Positions 23,901 through 31,130 of a stretch of DNA of 62,302 nt are shown one piece after another. Origin of the DNA: Pelagicoccus sp. (GTDB taxonomy: Bacteria; Verrucomicrobiota; Verrucomicrobiia; Opitutales; Opitutaceae). Under the pieces are notes generated by a model. The model was not told where the DNA came from and made no database searches. It saw nothing but the letters and a program-made list of their open reading frames with translations. Location of the stretch: positions 1-62,302 of the forward strand of contig JANQRJ010000039.1 in NCBI GenBank assembly GCA_028284635.1. The letters are read 5' to 3'. Made by a program: the position numbers and the translations under genes. Numbering within the stretch: position 1 is the stretch's first letter; each line of letters begins with the position of its first letter.

Positions 23901-26900
23901 CTAGAAGTCGTAGCGCAGCTCCGCGAAGTAGTAGCGACCGCGGTTGCTGTGCAGGTTCGACTCGTAGCCGTAGGACTCGTCGGGATTAAGCGGTGGGTCT
24001 TCGTCGAATACGTTGCGCACGCCGAGCGTCAAGCGGGTGCCCTCCGCCCAGCCTTCGTCGAAGCGGTAGCTGGCCGAAGCGTTGAGCCGCCAAAAGGAAT
24101 CGACCACCCACTCGCGCGACTCGCCCGTCGGGTCGAGGTCCTCGTCGGAATCGACGTCGTCGTCGACCACTTCGTCGATGTAGTTGCCCGACAGAGTGGC
24201 TCGCCAGTTGTCCTTGCTCCAGCGGAAGCTGGCATTGGCTCGAAACTCGGGCTGGGCCCGGTCGGCATCGCCCAGGATCTCGTCGTCGATCGGACCGTCG
24301 ACTTCCGCTTGCTCGATGTATTCGGAAAGTCGTGACAGATTGCCCGTAAAGCGAAAGTCGCCCAGCGCGCTCTCGGGAAACTGGTATTCGATCCCGAAGT
24401 CCCAACCGCTGACTTCGCGCAGGGCCCGGTTTTGGAACTGGTTGAAAACCAGGTCGATCTGCCCCACCGCGAAGACGTCGGCGAGGCGGGCGTTTTCGAT
24501 CTCGGCAGCCGTCAGCGGACGGCGGCGCACGAGCGAGCCGTCGATCTGGGGGGCGTCGCCCGGGCTTACGCTGTCGTCGAAGGCCAAGGCCTCCGCCAGT
24601 TCCGCCTCCAGAGCGAGCACGTCCTCGGTATCGTCGATCCGGATAATGTCTTTGATCTGTATATTGAAGTAGTCGGCGCTCACTGTCAGGCCACGCAAGC
24701 CGGGCACTCGAAAGGCAAGCCCCATCGTGTAGGTTTCCGACTCCTCGGGATCGAGGTCCTGGTTTCCGCCGCGCAACTCGCTGACCGGCTCCGTGCCGTC
24801 GGTCGCGGGCGAGCGGGCCGCATCGTCGATGTCGGTGACGATCTCGCCGTCGCCGTCGAGCAGATTGCCCTCCGCGTCGCGCACGACGTCCCAGGCGAAG
24901 CGGTACTCGTCTTCGATGCCGGTGTTGAAGCGCTGGATCGGCTCGGTGAGCAGAGAGAGGTTTGGCGCGGTGAAGCCTTCCGCGTAGGTGGCCCGCAACA
25001 GGATGTCCTCGGTCGGCGTCCAGGAGATGCCGACCTTGGGCTTGGTCACGCTGCCAAAGTCGTCGTAGTCCTCGAAGCGGACCGCGGCCTGCAACTCGAC
25101 CTGGTCGGTGATGGGCAGCAGCAACTCGCCGAACGCCCCGTAGACGCTTCGCTCCGAAGAGGTGTCCGGCGTCGGGCTGACGCCGATCACGTCCGAAACG
25201 CCCACCACCGAGTCGTCAAAGGTAATGGTTCCGTCGATACGCGGATCCCGGTCGTCGGAATAGTCTTCGGAGCGGGCCTCGATGCCGAAGGCGATGCCCG
25301 CGCTTTCGCCGAGGAACTCGAAAAGCTGGGGATTGTTGACCCGGGCGTCGAAGGTGAGCAGCTCGGTTTCGCCAGTGCGCTCGACTTCGATATTGGCCGC
25401 TTGGAAATTCGCCGGATCGTTTACTCCTCCGCCCGCGAAAAGATTGAGAGCGTCGGGCGTGGAACGCGACAGCGCCTCGATGAATCCGGTCTTGGAAAGG
25501 CGGCCCGTTTCGAGGTCGTTGGCTTCGTTGCGGTTGAAGCGCAGGCCGGTTTCCCAGCGCCAGTTGTTGCCATAGAGGCCCTTGAGGCCAATCGTTCCCA
25601 GGATAGACTCGTTTTCCACTGAAACCAGACGCTGGCCAAAGTCCTGAGCCCGCCAGTTTATTATCGCGATGTCGATACCCTCTGCGGGGAGCGGCTCGCC
25701 TCCGATGGTGATATCGTCGAGACGATTCGGATTGGCCGAACCGTCGGCAAAGGTTACCGGTCCGAATGGATTCCAATAGTTGTCCGCCGGGATGACCAGG
25801 TTGGCGCTGCTGCTTATATTGGACGGAGCCCGGGCGAGAAAAGTATCGGCCTTGTAGTAGCCGAACTCGGCAAACAGGTCGATGCTGTCGCTCAGGCTGT
25901 GCGAGAGATCGACAAAAACATTGGTCCGCTCCGCCGCCGAAGTGAGCGTGCGTAGAGGCACCGTATCGTAGCGCTCGCTGCGGGGCAGCGAACCGTCGTC
26001 GACCGTGAAGCCGTTGTTTAGCGTGGCGCGCGTGCCGCTCGAGCCCGGCGGCTCGATGTGGAAACGCCCGCTGCTGCTGGAAAGCGTGTTTCCATCGATG
26101 CGCAGGCGCTCGCCGCTCGCGGCGCCAAGATTCGCGTAAATGCTGCTCGACGAAACGTTTTGGATGGAAGTGTCGCCCTGAAACCACTCGGGGACCAGCG
26201 GACGCTTGTCGCCCTGGGCAGCGTAGTCGCGCTCGGTCGTCCTTATCTCCGGCCGGTCGAAGTAGCTAGCGAAGAAGGAAACGTGGGACTTCCCCTCGTT
26301 GAACTTGAAGCCGTTGCGATAGGTTAAAAGCGTTTCGTCGAAATCCCCTTCCTCGGTGAAGCCGTAGCGAAAGGTCAAGCGCTGGCCGTCCAGGTCGCGT
26401 TCCAACAAGGTGTTGACCACGCCAGCAGAAGCGTCGGTGCCGTAGAGCGCCGAAGCCCCGTCGCGCAGGATCTCGATGCGGTCGATCAGACCGGCTGGCA
26501 TCACGTTCGAATTGACCAACACCGACGGCGTGGCGTCGATCGTCTGGTTGAGCGGATGAGGCGCCAGCCGACGGCCGTTGAGCAGCACCAGCGTGTAGCC
26601 GGAGCCGATGCCCCGCAGATTGACCGAAGTCACGTCGCCCCGAGCGTCATTGGGACCATCCGACGACTCGTTGAACTCCGCGCTGCCCGTGAAGGAAAGC
26701 TCGGAAAAGATCTCGCCCGGCGTCACGAAGCCGTCGCCCTCCAGCTCGCCGGAACCGATCGAGGTCACAGGAAGGGTCGTCTCCCGGTCGAAACGCGTGA
26801 TAAAGGAACCCGTGACCGTGAAGGAATCCAACATGAAAACGCCTTCCGGGTCTCCACCGGTCGGCGAGGCGTCCTGAGAAAGAACCGCCACTGGCGAGCC

Positions 26901-26957
26901 GAGCAAAAGAAACACGGCTAGATGCGATGCGAAAAATCTACGAAGTTTGTAAGTCAT
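23901..26957 (-). CDS. TonB-dependent outer membrane receptor
   Basis: 1018 residues: signal peptide (FFASHLAVFLLLGSPVAVLS), plug domain with the TonB-box-like FTVTGSFI, LRGIGSGYTLVLLNGRRLAP and VNSNVMPAGLIDRIEILRDG, ASALYGTDASAGVVN, then a long beta-barrel ending in YYFAELRYDF with terminal Phe. It is the first gene of the eight-gene leftward operon and likely imports the peptide or modified amino acid the operon degrades. ATG 26957 is used because it begins the signal peptide; a further 32 codons upstream are open but unlikely. The acidic, Asp/Glu-rich barrel loops (for example DDDVDSDEDLD) stand out. Confidence 0.93.
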   Translation of the reverse strand: MTYKLRRFFASHLAVFLLLGSPVAVLSQDASPTGGDPEGVFMLDSFTVTGSFITRFDRETTLPVTSIGSGELEGDGFVTPGEIFSELSFTGSAEFNESSDGPNDARGDVTSVNLRGIGSGYTLVLLNGRRLAPHPLNQTIDATPSVLVNSNVMPAGLIDRIEILRDGASALYGTDASAGVVNTLLERDLDGQRLTFRYGFTEEGDFDETLLTYRNGFKFNEGKSHVSFFASYFDRPEIRTTERDYAAQGDKRPLVPEWFQGDTSIQNVSSSSIYANLGAASGERLRIDGNTLSSSSGRFHIEPPGSSGTRATLNNGFTVDDGSLPRSERYDTVPLRTLTSAAERTNVFVDLSHSLSDSIDLFAEFGYYKADTFLARAPSNISSSANLVIPADNYWNPFGPVTFADGSANPNRLDDITIGGEPLPAEGIDIAIINWRAQDFGQRLVSVENESILGTIGLKGLYGNNWRWETGLRFNRNEANDLETGRLSKTGFIEALSRSTPDALNLFAGGGVNDPANFQAANIEVERTGETELLTFDARVNNPQLFEFLGESAGIAFGIEARSEDYSDDRDPRIDGTITFDDSVVGVSDVIGVSPTPDTSSERSVYGAFGELLLPITDQVELQAAVRFEDYDDFGSVTKPKVGISWTPTEDILLRATYAEGFTAPNLSLLTEPIQRFNTGIEDEYRFAWDVVRDAEGNLLDGDGEIVTDIDDAARSPATDGTEPVSELRGGNQDLDPEESETYTMGLAFRVPGLRGLTVSADYFNIQIKDIIRIDDTEDVLALEAELAEALAFDDSVSPGDAPQIDGSLVRRRPLTAAEIENARLADVFAVGQIDLVFNQFQNRALREVSGWDFGIEYQFPESALGDFRFTGNLSRLSEYIEQAEVDGPIDDEILGDADRAQPEFRANASFRWSKDNWRATLSGNYIDEVVDDDVDSDEDLDPTGESREWVVDSFWRLNASASYRFDEGWAEGTRLTLGVRNVFDEDPPLNPDESYGYESNLHSNRGRYYFAELRYDF

Positions 26958-27021
26958 AAGCGTCAAGAAGGTTGTTGGGTACAGGTAGCAGGTTGCATGC
27001 AAGAATAGCCAAATGATTAAT

Positions 27022-27035
27022 TTTTGTATACAAAA
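27022..27035. promoter_or_regulatory. GntR-type palindrome in the divergent promoter
   Basis: TTTTGTATACAAAA is a perfect 14-base palindrome of the GntR/FCD operator type, lying 65 bases upstream of the TonB receptor start and about 205 bases upstream of the GntR gene. The surrounding 283-base spacer is AT-rich here. Likely the operator for control of the leftward operon. Confidence 0.65.
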
Positions 27036-27240
27036 TATTGGAGATGCGGCCATTCACGCAGAGGCCACAGGCGGAATTCTTCACCGGACCGAGCATCGAA
27101 ACCCTCAGAACCGGAAAAATCCCGACCGACGACGAACGGACGTATTAGCAAAGCTTAACAGGTTCGAAAAGTTGTTAACTCCAGACTTGCAGTCTTCCCG
27201 AAAACGGCAAGCGTCCGCTGCACCTTCAGCCTGACTCGTT

Positions 27241-27945
27241 GTGGATGCGAAAACCGAACTAAGACCAGATTTTGTATACAATATCCTCAAGAAGGAAATC
27301 CTTGAGTGCATCTTCCAGCCGGACGAGCGGCTCGTGGAGAAAGCCCTCTGCGAACGCTATTCGGTCTCGCGAACCCCAGTACGCGAAGCGTTGAACCGGC
27401 TCGAGCTCGAAGGTCTCGTAGTCGCCCGCCCGCACGCCGGCTTTCGCGTCACCCCTCTTACCATCGAGAGCTTTCGCCATCACTCCGAGCTGCGTCACTG
27501 CCTGGAGCCGGAAATTGCCGCAAAAGCCGCCGAAAAGGCCTCGAGCCAGGAAAGGCTGGAACTCATCCGCGAGGCTGAATTGAGCTTCGACCACCAACGC
27601 CCGGAAACCTACCGCGAGTACATGGTTCGCAACCGCGAATTCCACCTCGGCCTCGCCAAAGCGACTCGCAACCCACGCCTGCTGGCAATCATGAGCGGCA
27701 TCTTGGACCAGCACCAGCAGCCCGCCTTCCTCGGCGTCATCGGCAAAAGCTCGTCCCAAACCTCCAGCGCCGAGCACTCGGAAATCGCCCAAGCGGTGGC
27801 CGAAGGACGCTCCCACGATGCCCGCAGGCTGATGAGCGAACACATAAGCAGCGGAGAAATCCGCATCATACGCGGCCTTCGCATGGCCGGCTTCCCGGAG
27901 TTCGAGCAAGGCTCCGATCTCCTGCCGAAGACCGCCGCGTCATGA
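27241..27945 (+). CDS. GntR-family (FCD) transcriptional regulator
   Basis: 234 residues, GTG start. Residues about 8-75 form the winged HTH (VYNILKKEILECIF, ERYSVSRTPVREALNRLELEGLV, GFRVTPL); the rest is an all-helical FCD effector domain (LRHCLEPEIAAKAAE, NREFHLGLAKATRN, EHSEIAQAVAEG, ARRLMSEHI). It faces the TonB receptor operon and overlaps the following enzyme gene by 4 bases (ATGA), so it is cotranscribed with it. A second copy of the palindrome lies inside its first codons. Confidence 0.9.
   Translation: MDAKTELRPDFVYNILKKEILECIFQPDERLVEKALCERYSVSRTPVREALNRLELEGLVVARPHAGFRVTPLTIESFRHHSELRHCLEPEIAAKAAEKASSQERLELIREAELSFDHQRPETYREYMVRNREFHLGLAKATRNPRLLAIMSGILDQHQQPAFLGVIGKSSSQTSSAEHSEIAQAVAEGRSHDARRLMSEHISSGEIRIIRGLRMAGFPEFEQGSDLLPKTAAS
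27270..27284. promoter_or_regulatory. Second GntR-type palindrome inside the regulator's coding start
   Basis: TTTTGTATACAATAT contains the perfect core TTGTATACAA, the same as at 27024-27033, about 30 bases into the GntR coding sequence. Two sites 248 bases apart, one within the gene, suggest looping or roadblock-type autoregulation; chance conservation of codons is possible. Confidence 0.55.
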
Positions 27946-29075
27946 ACCCTTTCGCCCACCTGGCAACCCCTTGCCTGCTGCTCGACCGCGACATCCTGCA
28001 GGCCAATCTCGACCGTATGCGAGCAACCGTGGAAGCCCGCGGCTGCAAGCTGCGTCCGCATTTCAAAACCGCTAAAAGCATCGAAGTCGCTCGAATGGCC
28101 CAGGCCGGTTCCACAGGCTTCACCGTCTCCACAGCGCGCGAAGCGGAATTCCTGGCGGACGCCGGTTTCGAGCAACTCTTCTACGCCGTCACCCCCAATC
28201 GCGAACGCCTCTCTCGCTGTGTGAAGCTTTACCAACGTGGCGTGGAGATCATCATCGCCCTGGACAGCGTCGCCGTCGCCGAGATCGCAGCAGAGGAAGC
28301 GGAAAAATCCGGCGTCGCGATGCGGGCCTTGCTCGAAGTCGATTGCGGAGACCATCGCTGCGGCCTCGAGCCAGACGATCCCGAACTGCTCGAACTGGCG
28401 CATCAGGTCCACAGCTCTCCACACCTCAGGCTGGAAGGCATCTTCACCCATGCCGGACACTCCTACGACGGGCGCGACAAAATGGACTTCGAGGCGATCG
28501 GCAAAACCGAGGCGGACATCGCCCGCCAGGCCGCTAAGCTCTTACGCGAAAATGGCTTGCCCTGCCTTACTGTCAGCATCGGCTCGACCCCCACTGCCCG
28601 TTTCGGCGGCTCTCTGGAAGGCATCAGCGAAATGCGAGCGGGCGTCTACATGCTAGGCGATTGCTTCCAGGCCGGCATCGGCTCCTGCCGTTACTCGGAC
28701 ATGGCTCTTTCCATCCTGGTGACCGTTCTGAGCATCCAGCCGAATCGAGGGCAGATCGTCGTCGACGCCGGCGGCATCGCCTTGAGCAAAGACCGCTCCA
28801 CCGCAGTCCTCGAAGGCGATGCCGACGTGGGCTACGGACTGGTCGCCCGCGCGACCGACGGCAAGATTATCCCCGGCCTCACAGTCGCGGCTGCATCCCA
28901 AGAGCACGGCCTCATCCGCTCCACGAGTAAGATCGACTTTTCAGCGTACCCGATCGGAAGCCAGCTCCGCATCTACCCCAACCACGCTTGCATGACCGCC
29001 GCCCAGCACGCCGGATACTACGTCGCGAGTTCCGACAAACCCATCGCCTACTGGCGCCGACAAAACGGCTGGTAA
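27942..29075 (+). CDS. D-serine/D-threo-3-hydroxyaspartate dehydratase-like PLP enzyme (DSD1 family)
   Basis: 377-residue fold-type III PLP enzyme (alanine racemase N-terminal domain plus D-serine dehydratase-like domain). RPHFKTAKS carries the PLP Lys (42); the C-terminal NHACMTAAQH (His348, Cys350) is the Zn site typical of DSD1, D-3-hydroxyaspartate dehydratase and D-threonine aldolase. It is cotranscribed with the GntR regulator (4-base overlap). Products would be ammonia plus a keto acid through an enamine that RidA (16223) could hydrolyse. D-serine, D-3-hydroxyaspartate or D-threonine are all possible substrates. Confidence 0.83.
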   Translation: MNPFAHLATPCLLLDRDILQANLDRMRATVEARGCKLRPHFKTAKSIEVARMAQAGSTGFTVSTAREAEFLADAGFEQLFYAVTPNRERLSRCVKLYQRGVEIIIALDSVAVAEIAAEEAEKSGVAMRALLEVDCGDHRCGLEPDDPELLELAHQVHSSPHLRLEGIFTHAGHSYDGRDKMDFEAIGKTEADIARQAAKLLRENGLPCLTVSIGSTPTARFGGSLEGISEMRAGVYMLGDCFQAGIGSCRYSDMALSILVTVLSIQPNRGQIVVDAGGIALSKDRSTAVLEGDADVGYGLVARATDGKIIPGLTVAAASQEHGLIRSTSKIDFSAYPIGSQLRIYPNHACMTAAQHAGYYVASSDKPIAYWRRQNGW

Positions 29076-29106
29076 ACACACCCGCGTCCAACAGGCGACA
29101 GAGGCA

Positions 29107-29190
29107 GAATGGGTCGAACGTTAAGGGACTATCAAGCAACTGAAAGGCGAACGACTGACTTTCGAAGAAGTAAGAAAGCGACTGGGTCAG
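29107..29190 (+). pseudogene. Remnant of a MerR-type domain related to the Fic-MerR C-terminus
   Basis: Translated in one frame this stretch reads EWVER, stop, GTIKQLKGERLTFEEVRKRL, which matches the C-terminus of the Fic-MerR protein at 13400 (MVERIETINQLKEKRLTLEE). There is an in-frame stop and no upstream domain, so it is a decayed fragment. It lies before a GGCTGAAGG repeat and a truncated Fic gene, suggesting one former Fic locus broken up by repeats. Confidence 0.65.
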
Positions 29191-29283
29191 CAAGTACAGC
29201 CGATCTACCGAGAATGTATCCCACGTATTTGCATTTAACGTCTGATATCTTCGACTCCTTCTTCTACGAGGTCTTTGCGCAAA

Positions 29284-29373
29284 AGGCTGAAGGGGGTTAG
29301 ACTGAGGGCTGAAGGTGGGTTTTGCGGCCTTTGGCCTTCAAGTCAGACCAATGGGCGCAAAAAACTAGAAGCG
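29284..29373. repeat. GGCTGAAGG repeat with shared downstream tract
   Basis: Copy of the dispersed repeat seen at 3191, 13144 and 15907, followed by CAATGGGCGCAAAAAACTAG, which also follows the copy at 15907. All four copies are in the same orientation. Within the 383-base gap 29076-29458 only this repeat and the MerR remnant are recognised. Confidence 0.8.
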
Positions 29374-29458
29374 GGGCAGCATGATAAACTAGCAATGGTT
29401 TGACACAATAAACTAGAGAAGGCAACCGGGGCAAACGAGGAACAGGGCAAATCCTGGC

Positions 29459-29863
29459 TTGAAAGAGCAACATGGCGTCTCCATCCGAACGTCTAGCGAA
29501 ACCTCTGGGTACCGGAACGGCCAGGTCTATATCAGAGGCTCGATGCACGTTCCCATGAAACGCAAAGCCGTTCCCGAGAGCATGGAAGCGTTTTTCGATC
29601 TTCTCACCGAAGAAGAGCATCCCGCCGTGCGGGTCGTGCTCGGCCACTTCCTCTTCGTCTATATCCATCCCTATATGGACGGCAACGGACGCATCGGCCG
29701 CTTTCTCATGAACGTCATGCTCGCCTCCGGCGGCTACTCATGGACCGTCATTCCAGTCGAAGCCCGCGATTCACACATACAGGCTTTAGAGCAAGCCAGC
29801 GTAGCCGGCGACATCAAGCCATTCGCCCGTTTCATCGGGGGTGCGATTAAAAACGTGTCCTAA
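29459..29863 (+). pseudogene. Truncated Fic-domain gene
   Basis: About 134 codons are open from a TTG. The protein keeps the Fic core HPYMDGNGRIGRFLMNVMLAS with catalytic His, and the helices after it, but lacks the N-terminal part and any inhibitory (S/T)xxxE(G/N) motif. The usual Fic protein is at least twice as long. No convincing start or ribosome binding site is seen, so it is best read as a 5'-truncated remnant, though a short active Fic protein cannot be excluded. Confidence 0.7.
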
Positions 29864-29875
29864 TATTGGTCAGAG

Positions 29876-29905
29876 GTAGGGCCCAACACGCCGAGCGAGC
29901 CGCAG
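29876..29905 (+). repeat. Single REP unit
   Basis: GTAGGGCCCAACACGCCGAG and following bases match one arm of the GTAGGGC-type REP doublets at 13246 and 16083, here without its inverted partner. It lies between the Fic remnant and the 3' end of the convergent Fic gene. Confidence 0.65.
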
Positions 29906-29918
29906 AAAACCTCATAAA

Positions 29919-30884
29919 CTACACCCGCCTATATTTGTAGATTGTCTGGGCTCCCTTCCCCTCTTTCGATAGGAACTCTCGATCTAATCCCAACTTCAGA
30001 TCTCTGCTAGCCGTCGCGCTCGATATAGTCTTGAGGTGAGTTATATAGTCTTTCCTCGAAAACGGCCTATCTCCAAAATAGTTATGAGCGATCTCCAATC
30101 GCCTTTCTGGACTCAAAGGGCTCGGCCGCAGGGCATCTAGAAAATCTGCCAAGGCTTGATGGATCACAGAAAGCGAAAATTCGACAAACGGTGTCGAATC
30201 GCCAAGGCTATCAGACTTTTCCAAGGCTTCGTAATACTCATTCTGGCTCTCCTTAATCAGGGATTCAACAGGAATATATTCAAATACTGGATGGTAGCCA
30301 TACAATAAGAGGCTATGCCAAAATCGACCCATGCGACCATTGCCATCTGCAAAAGGATGAATGAACTCTAGCTCGTAGTGAAACACGCAGCCGCGAATCA
30401 GCGGATGATGCTCTTTGTTCCTTAAAAAAGCGAAGAGCTCCTTCATTAAGTCGTTCAACCGATCCGCTTGAGGAGCAACATGAGAAACGACCGAGCCTTT
30501 GATGATCCCAACATTGGAACTTCTGAGCTTTCCGGGCTTATCAACCAAGTCACGCATCATGACTCCGTGACTCTTCAGAAAGTCCTTCATTGAAAAAGGA
30601 TCGAGCCGCCGGATGCTATCGTACGCCTCAACGGCGTTGAGAACTTCTTGAATCTCCTCCTTCTTGCCAATTACGACTTTCCCTTCGATCAGAGCCGTGA
30701 CCTGCTCCAAATCGAGAGTATTACCTTCAATCGCAAGGCTACCTTGAACGGTACGAACGCGATTCGATTTGCGAAGATAGGGTTGAGGTTTCGGCTCATG
30801 AAGGCCTTCAACCCGACCGATCAATCGCTCGATTCGACCGATATCTCCCAAAATCCTTGGCGTTATTGAGAATGGAGGATTCAT
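29919..30884 (-). CDS. Fic-family protein with C-terminal winged-helix domain
   Basis: 321 residues. SLAIEGN (49-55) is the class II inhibitory motif; HPFADGNGRMGR (176-187) is an intact Fic active site; residues about 258-321 (LEIAHNYFGDRPFSRKDYI, SSATASRDLKLGLDREFL, KGAQTIYKY) form a winged-helix DNA-binding domain of the type that follows many Fic domains. The ATG at 30884 lies directly downstream of a perfect palindrome (30889-30914); an upstream start at 30914 would place the palindrome inside the gene. AT-richer than the neighbours, hinting at horizontal acquisition. Nucleotidyl transfer to an unknown protein is expected. Confidence 0.87.
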   Translation of the reverse strand: MNPPFSITPRILGDIGRIERLIGRVEGLHEPKPQPYLRKSNRVRTVQGSLAIEGNTLDLEQVTALIEGKVVIGKKEEIQEVLNAVEAYDSIRRLDPFSMKDFLKSHGVMMRDLVDKPGKLRSSNVGIIKGSVVSHVAPQADRLNDLMKELFAFLRNKEHHPLIRGCVFHYELEFIHPFADGNGRMGRFWHSLLLYGYHPVFEYIPVESLIKESQNEYYEALEKSDSLGDSTPFVEFSLSVIHQALADFLDALRPSPLSPERRLEIAHNYFGDRPFSRKDYITHLKTISSATASRDLKLGLDREFLSKEGKGAQTIYKYRRV

Positions 30885-30888
30885 AAAT

Positions 30889-30914
30889 ATGATAGTATCA
30901 TATGATACTATCAT
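30889..30914. promoter_or_regulatory. Perfect 26-bp palindrome at the start of the Fic-winged-helix gene
   Basis: Half-site ATGATAGTATCAT followed immediately by its exact reverse complement ATGATACTATCAT, ending 4 bases before the Fic start codon. Such perfect symmetry next to a gene with its own DNA-binding domain strongly suggests an autoregulatory operator overlapping the promoter. Confidence 0.7.
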
Positions 30915-31130
30915 GAATCAATCTCAATATGCGGATACGTTCAATGCCAACCGCTAACCAAGACACTGATTGACTGTTTTACATGAGAAGGGGGGGCAGC
31001 CAAATAGGCCAAACATCAAAAATAAAACCTTGTTGGCTACTCACCTAATCTTCCGATCTGCCCTCAATCCCTCTAGAACCTAGGCCTCAGCAGTTGCTTC
31101 GAGCAATTCGAACTCCCATGGTCCCGAAGC

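Noticed and set aside
24432..25622. Long plus-strand open frame (396 codons) opposite the TonB receptor
   Set aside because: Lies wholly antisense to a strongly supported receptor gene; composition is that of a GC-rich shadow frame with no domain motifs.
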